A stretch of 64,000 bases of DNA. Origin: VAZQ01 sp963840535 (GTDB lineage: Bacteria > Pseudomonadota > Alphaproteobacteria > Rhizobiales > Xanthobacteraceae). The stretch spans positions 47,913-111,912 of the forward strand of contig CAWIZJ010000007.1 of NCBI GenBank assembly GCA_963840535.1. The letters run 5' to 3'. This document shows, piece by piece, positions 52,975-61,793 of the stretch. How positions within the stretch are numbered: position 1 is the stretch's first letter; every line of letters starts with the position of its first letter. A model generated the notes under the pieces. The model had not been told where the DNA came from. It saw only the letters and a list, made by a program, of their open reading frames with translations, and did not search any database. The translations under genes and the position numbers were made by a program.

Positions 52975-53163
52975 TCAGCTTTCGTGCGGGCCACGCATCT
53001 GCTTCAGAGCCGCTTCAATGTGCCGCCAGGTTTCGGCTTGTTCGTTGTCGCCCTGCTTTTCGAAGGCACAAGCCTTTTGAGCAGCCTCGGCAACGGCCTT
53101 GTCACCGTGTGCTTCCAACAATTGCCGCGCGTAGTCGTGGATTTCGATTTCTTGCATTCTCAT
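52975..53163 (-). CDS. Small conserved hypothetical protein
   Basis: This 62-residue acidic helical protein reads MRMQEIEIHDYARQLLEAHG, then ETWRHIEAALKQMRGPHES. I recall near-identical small proteins in Bradyrhizobium-like genomes. The ATG at 53163 is chosen because the longer frame (to 53418) lacks likeness to the family. It lies upstream of glnA on the same strand. The function is unknown. Confidence 0.7.
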   Translation of the reverse strand: MRMQEIEIHDYARQLLEAHGDKAVAEAAQKACAFEKQGDNEQAETWRHIEAALKQMRGPHES

Positions 53164-53574
53164 GGCGTCATGCTCCTCTTCTGCAGCACGACTGAACACG
53201 CCAATCGCGTCCGATCCGCATCTTAGCACGTCGCGATCGCCAGAGTCCGCTCTGGGTCGCTGTGACCAACCTGATCCGCGTCTTGCCGCTGGCACGGCGG
53301 CGGCGCTCGCTACGCGATTGACAGAGGCGGCGGCTCGAATTGGGCACGGTGGTACAAGAACGGACGCTGAGCGCATATTTTCGCGATGCAAGACATTGTG
53401 CGACGCCGCGAAATTCACCTTTCTGTGATCAGGAGCGGAGTGCGGACCGAAGAAATCTGTCTTGATTACGTCATCAGACGGGTGTCTATTAACTCATCTC
53501 TCGACAGCAAGAACTATTGGTGGCCGGACGAACCCGGTTGCTCGCAGCCTGTGATCCAGGTGAAGGGAGGCGGA
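53164..53574. other. No clear gene
   Basis: The in-frame extensions of the genes on either side enter this stretch but look unlike coding sequence. AAGGGAGGCGG lies at its right end as the ribosome site of the next gene. Confidence 0.45.
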
Positions 53575-53796
53575 ATGACGACGCTCGCAGCATTCGATCA
53601 CGAGGCGACCGCGGCTATGGCGGAGGCTTACGAGAAGGCATGCCGATCCATGCACGACTGGGGGCAGCCGGACGCCATCAAGAAAATTATTGCCAAGCGT
53701 ATCATTGGACTGGCAGGCAAGGGCGAGTACGACCCCGATCAACTTTGTGACCAAGCACTGAAATCGTTGGGCTTCAGCGAGAGCCCTAGATTGTAG
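53575..53796 (+). CDS. Small conserved hypothetical protein
   Basis: This 73-residue protein starts MTTLAAFDHEATAAMAEAYE and has KKIIAKRIIGLAGKGEYDPD, predicted all-helical. AAGGGAGGCGGA precedes the ATG, which supports this start over the ATG at 53386. Similar small proteins are common in Bradyrhizobium and may bind nucleic acid or act in stress; no function is known. Confidence 0.7.
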   Translation: MTTLAAFDHEATAAMAEAYEKACRSMHDWGQPDAIKKIIAKRIIGLAGKGEYDPDQLCDQALKSLGFSESPRL

Positions 53797-54137
53797 CCGC
53801 GCAAGATCGGCGTCGGCCCAGCGCCAGCGATGACGCTGGCAGCCTTCGTAGCCCTATGTTCGGCGCCATTGGCCAAACCGCTTCAACAGCACATGGTCGT
53901 TCCGGGCAGTATGAGTTTGGGCGAAACGGTCGTGCCGGTCGAGAACTTGGCAGAGGCGCTGCAGGTCACCTTCGACTCGGGGAGCCAAACGGATCTTACT
54001 ACGGGAAAATTGTTTTCGCCAAGTTCCAGATGGAGCGCGGGTGGATGCGGGCTCATCGCGTTACAAGGCGCCGAAAGTAAGCGGTTACGGCAAAAGCTCG
54101 CCGCACGCCGAAAAACCCCAATGAACGGAGAACCGAC
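53797..54137. other. No clear gene
   Basis: A 74-codon frame at 53856-54080 (ending YYGKIVFAKFQMERGWMRAH) has some protein-like character but no family I know. Another frame overlaps it. AACGGAG at the right end is the ribosome site of the next gene. Confidence 0.4.
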
Positions 54138-55112
54138 ATGAGAGAGCTGCTTGTTGCGGTTGCATGTGCCGCCACCTTGCACGGCGCAGCGGACGCGACC
54201 GCCCAGACCTATCCGTCCCGACCCATTACGGTCGTGGTGCCGTTCACCGCCGGTGGTCCGACCGATGCACTCATGCGCGTTCTGGGCGAGCGCATGCGTG
54301 TCTCGCTCGATCAGCCACTGGTAGTCGAGAACGTGACCGGCGCGGCGGGCACCATCGGCGTCGGCCGGGTCGCGCGAGCGGCGCCCGATGGCTATACGCT
54401 CAGCGTCGGTCACTGGAGCACGCATGTCATCAACGGTGCGATCTACCCGCTTCCGTTCGACCTACTGAAAGACCTCGAACCGGTCGCGCTGCTCACCAGC
54501 TATCCAATGCTGCTGGTTTCGAAGAACGCCGTCCCGGCGAAGGACTTAAAGGAACTCATCGTCTGGCTGCGTGCGAACCAAGACAAGGTGTCTGTTGGCA
54601 GCATCGGCGTCGGCAGCGCGGCGCACATCGCCGGTGTGCATTTCGAGAGCCTCACCGGTCTGAAGCTGCAATACGTGCCCTATCGCGGCGCAGCGCCTGC
54701 GCTGCAGGATCTGATGGGGGGACAGATCGACATTCTCTTCGACCATCTGGCGCATTCGCTGCCGCATGTGCGCGAAGGCAAGATCAGGGCTTATGCGGTC
54801 ACGGCGCCAGCCCGCTCACCCTCGGCGCCCGACATTCCGACGGTCGACGAAGCCGGCGTGCCGAAGCTTTACGTGTCCATCTGGTACGGGCTGTGGGCGC
54901 CGAAGGGCACGCCGAAGGACGTCGTCGCCAAGCTTAATGCCGCCGTCATGGATGCGCTGGCCGATCCCGGCGTGCGTCAGCGGCTGGCCGACCTCGGCCA
55001 GATCATCCCACCGCGCGAGCAGCAGACGCCCGAAGCACTTGCCGCACACCACAAGGCCGAGATCGAGAAGTGGTGGCCAATCGTACGGGCGGCCAACATC
55101 AAGGTGGAATGA
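54138..55112 (+). CDS. Bug/TctC-type substrate-binding protein
   Basis: This 324-residue periplasmic protein has a signal peptide ending ADATAQ and the Bug-family hallmarks YPSRPITVVVPFTAGGPTD, ENVTGAAGTIGVGRVARAAP and the late WYGLWAPKGTPKDVVAKLN. Bug proteins bind carboxylates or other organic solutes, often for tripartite tricarboxylate transporters. No TctA or TctB is near, as is common for orphan copies. The ligand is unknown. Confidence 0.92.
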   Translation: MRELLVAVACAATLHGAADATAQTYPSRPITVVVPFTAGGPTDALMRVLGERMRVSLDQPLVVENVTGAAGTIGVGRVARAAPDGYTLSVGHWSTHVINGAIYPLPFDLLKDLEPVALLTSYPMLLVSKNAVPAKDLKELIVWLRANQDKVSVGSIGVGSAAHIAGVHFESLTGLKLQYVPYRGAAPALQDLMGGQIDILFDHLAHSLPHVREGKIRAYAVTAPARSPSAPDIPTVDEAGVPKLYVSIWYGLWAPKGTPKDVVAKLNAAVMDALADPGVRQRLADLGQIIPPREQQTPEALAAHHKAEIEKWWPIVRAANIKVE

Positions 55113-55614
55113 GTGCGATTCTGAGGGTCGGTATCTTGCCAGCTACCGCTCTTGCCGTCTGTTGGGACATTATGGCCGCTGGCGATCATTCGTGACCGCG
55201 ATGCGGTTGGCGTTGAAGAACCCGCTGAATTGAGCGGCCCTGCCGGAGGATCACTCGATCGCGCGCGCTAACTCCGGTTTCATTATCGCTGAAACACGCG
55301 CGAAGCGCAGCCCGGAACGCGGGGCCGGCGAACTCGTCGGTCCTGCCGGGGTGCACCACGTATCCGGGAACCACCGATTGGGACGGTCGCATGCACGTGC
55401 GGCAAAAAGCCAGCGCGCGACGAATTGCAGGTGTGCGATCGGCGGCGAGAACAGCGGCCACATCCGTGCTATGGTCGCGCCCGGTCCGATCACCCGATCG
55501 CGGCCAGCTGGAAGGCTCCACCGCCGTTGCCGTGAACCGATCTTCGGCAGCAGGATCGGATTGAGATGCGGTCTCTCGGTGCTCGCAAAATTGCGACGAA
55601 CCAGGGAGGCGGCG
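55113..55614. other. No clear gene
   Basis: Overlapping open frames on both strands are Arg- and Ala-rich and lack starts with ribosome sites. The in-frame extension of the next gene enters here but looks noncoding. CAGGGAGGCGGCG at the right end is the ribosome site of the next gene. Confidence 0.45.
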
Positions 55615-57325
55615 ATGACGGCTTATGCGTTTCGGATGATCGTGACGGCGGTGCTGTGGCTCGCTCCGCTCGCAGCGTGGGCCCAGGCACCCCAGCCTGC
55701 GACCGCCCCAACTCAACCGTTGCTCAAGGCGGAGGAGCTCGATCAGCTGCTGGCGCCGATCGCGCTCTATTCCGACCCGCTGCTGTCTGAGGTCCTAATC
55801 GCCTCGACGTACCCGCTCGAGGTGGTGCAGGCGGACCGGTGGGCAAAGTCCAACACCAAGCTCAAGGGCGACGCTTTGACCGCTGCGCTCGCCAAGCAGA
55901 GCTGGGACGACAGCGTGAAGTCGCTGGTCCAGGTTCCGACCGCGCTGACGATGATGGCCGATCAGCTTGATTGGACGCAGAAGCTCGGCGACGCGGTGCT
56001 CGCACAGGAGGCAGACGTCATGGATTCGATCCAGCGTCTGCGGGGCCGCGCCCAGGCCAACGGCAAGCTCACCTCAAGCAAGGAGCAGACCGTCACCGTC
56101 AAGACCGAGGGGGACAAGCAATACGTCGTTATCGAGCCGACTTCGCCCAATGAGATCTACGTGCCCTACTACGAGCCTGCCGTCGTCTACGGGGATTGGC
56201 CCTATCCCGACTATGCGCCGTACTACTTTTCCCCTCCGTACGGTTACGTTGCCGGTGCCGCGCTCGCAACGGGCATCGCATTTGCAGCCGGCATCGCCGT
56301 TCGTCATGCTTTCTGGGGCAACTGCGACTGGGGACGTCGCAACCTCAACGTGGTCTCCAATCGGTCGGTCGACATCAACAACATCAATCGCGGCAAGTGG
56401 GAGCACAACGCAGCTCACCGTCACGGCGTGAAATACAACAACGCGGATGTACGCCAGAAATTTGCCAAGACCGACGTTCAGGCGGGCAAGGCAGCGCGGC
56501 AGGATTTTCGCGGAAAGGATGGCCAGAAGGTGCTCAGTCCCGATCGCGACCGTCCAGGCGCTGGCGATCGTGACCGTCCAGGCGCGGGGGGAGACCGTGA
56601 TCGTCCTGGTGCGGGCGGCCGCGACCGTGCGGGTGCCGGCGACCGTGAGCGTCCAGGCGCGGGCGGCGATCGTGGCGGCCGCGACCAGCGCCCGGAGTCG
56701 CGACGGCGCTCGTCGAGACGCGGCCGACCGGGGTGGCGGTCGCGACGGTTCCAGGCAAGCGGGTCGGTCACCTGGTGCGGACCAGAAGGCAAGCCAAAGG
56801 CAGCAGCGCCCGGCACCCCGTGACACCGCCTTCTCGAATGCTCAATCGGGTCGGACTGCCCGCGCGCATGCCGACCGTGGTCGTCAGAGTTTCAACGCCG
56901 GAGGAGGAGCACCGCGCGTGGCAACACGTGGGGGCGGAGGACAGTTCGGCGGCGTACGTCCCGGCGGAGCACACCTCGGCGCGGCACGTGGCGGCGGAGC
57001 ACGCTTCGGCGGCGGTGGTCGCGGTGGCGGCCGACGGTCCGATGTTGCGCTCAAGCACGACATCGCTCTTCTCGGCCGGCTCGACAATGGTCTTGGCTTC
57101 TATCGCTTCACCTATAATGGCGGAACCCAGGCGTATGTCGGCGTCATGGCGCAGGAAGTGCAGGCGATCGCGCCGGAGGCCGTGGGACGCGGGCCGGATG
57201 GCTACCTCGAGGTCTTCTACGAAAAGCTCGGCTTGAAGTTCCAGACCTACGACCAGTGGATCGCATCGGGAGCGCGGATTCCGATGCTTACACGCACCGG
57301 GCATGGATCGGCTGCAGGACGATAG
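55615..57325 (+). CDS. DUF3300 protein with DRPGAG repeats and S74-like tail (one frameshift)
   Basis: One extra base near 56700 removed gives a 569-residue exported protein. After a signal peptide ending AAWAQAP, residues about 40-220 are DUF3300 (LDQLLAPIALYSDPLLSEVL, YVPYYEPAVVYGDWPYPDYA). Next is a Tyr/Pro-rich stretch, then about six degenerate DRDRPGAG-type repeats (about 56541-56680), a Gly-rich linker, and a C-terminal domain, KHDIALLGRLDNGLGFYRF to FQTYDQWIASGARIP. That domain resembles the peptidase S74/endosialidase chaperone tail, which may self-cleave. The role is unknown, probably at the cell surface. Confidence 0.8.
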
Positions 57326-57394
57326 CTGCGGCAGAAGCAGACGGCTCGACGTCAGGACAACTCAACGACCGATCAAGCTGCAATCGAGGATGCC

Positions 57395-58352
57395 ATGACA
57401 ATCCCCCTCTCTCATCTCATCCCGTCCCTGGCGAGGCGGGCCGTTCTGGCCGCGACGGTGCTCGTTTTCGGGATGGCGTCCGGGGCGGACGGCCAACAAC
57501 CGTTCAAGACCACGGAAGAGGCCGCTGATGCTTTGGTGAGCGCGATTAGGAGCGCCGACCGGAAAGGCATTCTCACCGTGCTCGGGCGAGAGGGCGCCGA
57601 CATCGTGTCGTCCGGGGATCCTGTGGCCGATGCATCGGCCCGCCAGCGCGTGCTGGAGGCCTACGATGCCAAGCACCAGGTCGTGCCGGAGGGTGCCGAC
57701 AAGGCCGCGTTGATCATCGGCCGGGAGGACTGGCCATTTCCGATACCGCTCGTGCGCAAGGACGGCAGCTGGCGGTTCGACACGGCAGCCGGTCGCGCGG
57801 AAATTCTTTACCGCCGTATCGGACGCAACGAGCTCAGCGCAATCCAGGCCAGTCTCGCCTACGCCGATGCCCAGCACGAATATGCAGAGAAGGGCTTTGC
57901 CGGCAACGGTGTCTACGCGCGGCGTATTGTCAGCCGCCCGGGGAAGAAGGACGGCCTCTACTGGCCGGCGCGATCCGGCGAGGACGAGAGCCCGCTCGGC
58001 GAGCTCGCCGCCGGTGCCGCGGCGGAAGGGTACCGCGCCGGCCAGGGGCGCATGCCCTACCACGGCTACTACTATAAGATCCTCACGCGCCAAGGACCGA
58101 ATGTGCCTGGCGGTGTGCTCGACTACATCGTGCGCGGCAAAATGGTCGGTGGGTTTGCGCTGGTGGCCTATCCGGCGCAGTACGGCAATTCCGGCGTGAT
58201 GACGTTCGTCGCCAATCACCAGGGGACCATCTATGAGAAGGATCTCGGGCGGCGCACCGCCGCGATCGCCTCCGGCATGATCGGGTTCAACCCCGATGGC
58301 ACCTGGCGGCGGAGTATCCGACGCGGACCAGTCCTCGACGGGAGCGCGGTGA
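57395..58352 (+). CDS. DUF2950 protein (C-terminal frameshift)
   Basis: This is a 318-residue exported protein after removing one base near 58313. The start has a signal peptide ending ASGADGQQ. The body has the DUF2950 features: FKTTEEAADALVSAIRSADR, GYYYKILTRQGPNVPGG, MVGGFALVAYPAQYGNSGVM and ASGMIGFNPDGTWRRVSDAD. The uncorrected frame would run on for another 150 residues of nonsense. It often follows DUF3300 genes, as here with a 69-base gap, so the pair probably acts together in the periplasm. The function is unknown. Confidence 0.85.
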
Positions 58353-58585
58353 AATTGCCTCCGATCCGACGATTCCTGCGTGCAACTCAGGATCCACGCA
58401 AGTGGTCACACACGACGCACGCTAGTCGGCGCAGAGTTGAACGATCAATCCCTCATCCCCAGCGACAATCCGCGCATCGCAACGCCGCGTTTCTAGGACT
58501 GGATCCACACTCCCCGCCGCCGGGCAAAAGTTCACGCCCAAGCACTCTTTTGCCACATCATGCGAGGTCGGGCGTGAGGCAAACA
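58353..58585. other. No clear gene
   Basis: Only short frames without family likeness are present. The stretch lies between the DUF2950 stop and the dehydrogenase remnant. Confidence 0.4.
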
Positions 58586-58705
58586 TCAGCGCTCGAGGCG
58601 CGGTCGGCGAGCGAACTCCGCGAGCACGCGGTAGCCGCTCTTCATAAGGTTTTCGCTGATTGGCAGACCGATCTTGCCGACACCCACGATGCCGATCATC
58701 GCCAT
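58586..58705 (-). pseudogene. N-terminal remnant of an NAD-binding dehydrogenase
   Basis: On the minus strand an ATG opens MAMIGIVGVGKIGLPISENL and MKSGYRVL, the start of a 3-hydroxyisobutyrate dehydrogenase-type NAD(P)-binding domain (GxGxxG). It runs into a stop after 39 codons. The remaining roughly 250 residues of such an enzyme are absent, so this is a truncated relic, possibly the end product of a deletion. Confidence 0.65.
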
Positions 58706-58847
58706 GAGTTCCCTCTTCGATCTGTTTCACTCATCCGATGCCCACCAGCTGGTGGGAGAAGCTCACCCGAGACAGAGCCCACCTTCCATCACGGTCCACT
58801 CGCGCACGTATGAAATCGCATTCGCGCCCCGCACAAAAATTGCGCCA

Positions 58848-59864
58848 TCACCGCGCACGCGCCTTGTCGTAGTATTGCAGATCGTAATATTTGGCCGGCT
58901 CGCCTAGCGGCTTGCGCGGCTCAGCATATTCGCTCCGGAGTTGAAGCACCGTCTTCACGCCTTCCCCGTCGAGCTCGGCGCGGCGTGTGAAACCTTTTGT
59001 CGGATGTAGCAGAATGTCATACGACTTGTTCGCAAGATCCTCTGACATATTCGGGAAGATTCTTGCGGAAGACGGCGAGAGCTTCCAATTTATTCGCCGG
59101 ATCGAAAAGCCAGTCCAGCGCAGCAACATAGGCCCGTATATATCCGACCAGATCTTTCTCGTTGTCCTTCGCCCAGCTACGGCGCGAGGCGCCGACAAGG
59201 CCTTGATAGCGCCCCAGCGCTTCATCTGCATTGGCGAGCCGGTTAAATCCTCTCGCTTCCGCGCTGACCTCAAAGGAGAAATCAGCAGCGTTCCGGCATG
59301 CTTCTTCTCCAGTAAAGCCTGGAACCGCTGCATCACCCCGCCAGCGCTGACGAACTCGATCTCGCTGGGCTTCAATCCGCCCTTCTCCACCAATTTGCGA
59401 AGGACAAATGCATAGCCCGTCGTCATGGCGTCGACCGACAATTGTCTGCCTTTGAGCTCCTCATAGGTCTTTACCTCCGGGATGGTGACGAGACGGAGAA
59501 AACCGTTATCGGCGCCCATGAACGCAAGAATGTCCGGTGTTTGGCTCGTGGGCGCTGCGCCCTGCCCTTCCATATAGGCGATCACATTATCGATCGCCGT
59601 CATGGCGATGTCGAACTTGCCGTCGATCAGGTTGGTGAGTTGGAATTTGGAATCCGGTGTCGGTGTCACGGTAACCGCGATGCCGTTGCGATCAAAGAGT
59701 CCCTTTTCCTGCGCAACCCAAATCGGCCAGTTGAAGCCGCCAGGAAAAACGATCACCGAGATGGGTTTTGGCTGTTGGGCAACGGCTGGTGCTGGCGCCA
59801 TCATTAAACCCGCCAGACACATAGTGAAGCAGAACAACCACGGCCTGCCAGATAATCTAAACAT
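58848..59864 (-). CDS. NMT1/THI5-type substrate-binding protein (internal frameshifts)
   Basis: This 338-residue periplasmic binding protein has a signal peptide ending APAVAQQ and the family core VIVFPGGFNWPIWVAQEKGL, IDGKFDIAMTAIDNVIAYME and GRQLSVDAMTTGYAFVLRKL. From about 59290 to 59050 the frame is lost and then regained; the other frame there reads GFNRLANADEALGRYQGLVG and IRAYVAALDWLFDPANKLEA. Such proteins bind aromatic or sulfonate-type ligands for ABC importers. No permease is nearby. AGGAG precedes the ATG at 59864. Confidence 0.85.
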   Translation of the reverse strand: MFRLSGRPWLFCFTMCLAGLMMAPAPAVAQQPKPISVIVFPGGFNWPIWVAQEKGLFDRNGIAVTVTPTPDSKFQLTNLIDGKFDIAMTAIDNVIAYMEGQGAAPTSQTPDILAFMGADNGFLRLVTIPEVKTYEELKGRQLSVDAMTTGYAFVLRKLVEKGGLKPSEIEFVSAGGVMQRFQALLEKKHAGTLLISPLRSARKREDLTGSPMQMKRWGAIKALSAPRAVAGRRTTRKIWSDIYGPMLLRWTGFSIRRINWKLSPSSARIFPNMSEDLANKSYDILLHPTKGFTRRAELDGEGVKTVLQLRSEYAEPRKPLGEPAKYYDLQYYDKARAR

Positions 59865-60049
59865 TTGTATCTCCTGTACTTTCTGCGGCGCCAAGCTAAG
59901 CATTTGAACCGCAGTGATTGCATTAAAAGTGCCAACTGGGAGCGACCGGCGTTGGCGCTGAGCAAGGCCTTGGTGGCAGATATAAAGCCTTGCTTGATTT
60001 TTTGGCCCCCACTCGAAACACGTTTCAACACGATGCAAAGGGACCCGAT

Positions 60050-60405
60050 TTATCCAAAGCGGTTAGAACCCGGCGTGCCTGGCAGGCATGCCCAGTAGAT
60101 CAGGACAAGCGTGCCGATGACTGTAGCCCCGATCAAGACCCACCAGCCTGTGCGATCGATATCATGCAATCGTCTGACCGAGACGGCCAGGCTGGGCAGA
60201 ATCAAAGCCAACACGACCGCCATGGTGACGTAGCTAAAGGGGCCCATCTCTAGCGGCCCCGGATAAAGGGATTCATCGATTGCACCAAACACAATTAAAC
60301 AATGGCTACGAAAAGATACCAGTACCAAAATTCCGAACGAACTGCTCGACCTGAGAAGTTGGCATAATTGCGGAAGCATGAGCTGATCGCTTCTACATAA
60401 TTCAT
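60050..60405 (-). CDS. DUF805 membrane protein (one frameshift)
   Basis: With one lost base restored near 60290 this is a 118-residue DUF805 protein. It begins MNYVEAISSCFRNYANFSGR and FWYWYLFVAIV, and ends with SVRRLHDIDRTGWWVLIGAT and the polar LPGTPGSNRFG tail. It has three or four membrane helices. DUF805 proteins are small inner membrane proteins of unknown function, sometimes linked to stress. I chose the ATG at 60405 because the longer frame (to 60571) is not protein-like. Confidence 0.78.
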
Positions 60406-60551
60406 GGGACGCCTCTTCGGTTTGGCCGCGGCTCGCATCGGCTGCGGCCTTTCGATTGCTGATTAGACTAGCAGCATTGCACAAGGCCTTGTCATCCGCA
60501 GGAATGCCAGCGCGATGCCCCTGATGCTCCGGACCGCTCCCCGTTTGCTTT

Positions 60552-60911
60552 TTACTTCTTACGCGCGACAACGGCCGCTATTGCGGCCTTGCAATCGTCG
60601 CTGAAATTGGTGAGGGCCTCACTGATGCAAGCCACTTTCTTGATGCGCCGACGTTCGGTACCGCATTGCTTCTCTACGTCCGCCCGGCATGTTTTTCCGG
60701 CCGCCGCGACCTCGGCCAACCTTGCCTTGCACACGTCGGAAAGGTCTGCGAGACGCTCCTTGAGGCAAGCGGCAATACGGAGGTTTCCAGGTTCGATGTT
60801 GGCGCAGACTTTTGTGATATCCGCCGCGCAGGCACCGACACCCGATTGCGCCATCGCGCTCGACACGAGAAGGAATGATAAAGTAGCGCAGATCGACAAC
60901 GTTTTCAGCAT
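60552..60911 (-). CDS. Secreted cysteine-rich repeat protein
   Basis: This 119-residue protein has a signal peptide ending SSAMAQSG and two cysteine-rich repeats of the GLG1/FGF-receptor type: CAADITKVCANIEPGNLRIA with ACLKERLADLSDVCKARL, then CRADVEKQCGTERRRIKKVA with CISEALTNFSDDCKAAI. The eight cysteines should form disulfides in the periplasm. It is similar to small exported proteins common in rhizobia, but with no known role. Confidence 0.82.
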   Translation of the reverse strand: MLKTLSICATLSFLLVSSAMAQSGVGACAADITKVCANIEPGNLRIAACLKERLADLSDVCKARLAEVAAAGKTCRADVEKQCGTERRRIKKVACISEALTNFSDDCKAAIAAVVARKK

Positions 60912-61187
60912 TTGACTTTCTCCCTTTCCGGGCCCGGGGAAGAACCCTACCGAATTTGCGAGGATCCAACCATCTCAATTGTGCCACTCCCGGAGAGGGT
61001 AATAAGGGCCCAGCCGCTTGCTCAACCGAAAAACCTTATTGATTTTTTTGGCCCCCGCCGCTTTACCGGCTCGCGGTCTCGCTGATATGGTTTTTGAGCG
61101 CGTTTCGTGACGGTATGCGCGAGCTCGAATTTGACCGGCTGTCCTACTTGAAACGGCGCGCTTCGAGATTGATTTAAAATCAAATAT
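60912..61187. other. No clear gene
   Basis: No gene-like frame is seen. The stretch is relatively AT-rich around 61140-61190 and lies just beyond the transposase stub. Confidence 0.4.
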
Positions 61188-61397
61188 TCAAGCTAGGCAT
61201 TGTAGTGTGCGGTAAAGCTGGCGATACAGCTGGATCAAGAACAGGCGATCGTTGTTCGTGAGGCGGACGCGGTTCTGGACCTTACGCCGCAACACGATCA
61301 GCTGATGCCGGAGCGCTGCGTTCTCCGCCTCAAGCCGGCTTTTCGACTTGAATGGCGAGGCCAAAACGCCCAAGACGAAACATAGCAGCGCGATCAT
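61188..61397 (-). mobile_element. Truncated transposase (IS481/IS3-type integrase) N-terminus
   Basis: The 69-residue frame MIALLCFVLGVLASPFKSKS, then LEAENAALRHQLIVLRRKV and NNDRLFLIQLYR, is the well-known start of integrase-core transposases in rhizobial IS elements. After about 60 residues the family sequence ends and a stop follows, so the DDE catalytic domain is missing. No inverted repeats are seen. It is a dead remnant. Confidence 0.7.
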
Positions 61398-61793
61398 GGT
61401 GCGCCGAAGTTAGATGATTCCTTCAGCTATTCAATGCGGACAAGGTTTTCGGTACACACAGCATCTATATCCCGGCGGGAACGCGCGCCTGGCAGGATAC
61501 CGAATTGTCCGCGATCAGTCAGCGGGTGCGCAAAGCATTTTGCAACCGACTAGCGGGGCGGAGGTGCGTCTGGGTCATCCTCGTCGTTTCCACGGTGCCC
61601 ACGCGTGGTCCGGTCTACCCCTAATTGCGGCTGTGATGCTGCATCGCCGCCAACGGTCGAATCGTGCCAATAACGGCCGTGCGGTAGCTGCCTGGCGAGT
61701 CTCGTCTCGCACCTCGGACTAAGCCCGCGATTTGCATGCGGAGGTCGCCGTCTCAAGCATTGTCGAATATGGGGGCGGCGTCATTTAGCGAGA
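61398..61793. other. No clear gene
   Basis: The stretch has one protein-like run in the plus frame near 61435-61620 (VFGTHSIYIPAGTRAWQDTE), which I cannot assign and which lacks a start. It may be another relic at the IS remnant. Confidence 0.4.

Noticed and set aside
52826..52990. Sigma54 promoter or NtrC site ahead of glnA
   Set aside because: I found no good TGGCAC-N5-TTGC match; the partial likenesses are weak.
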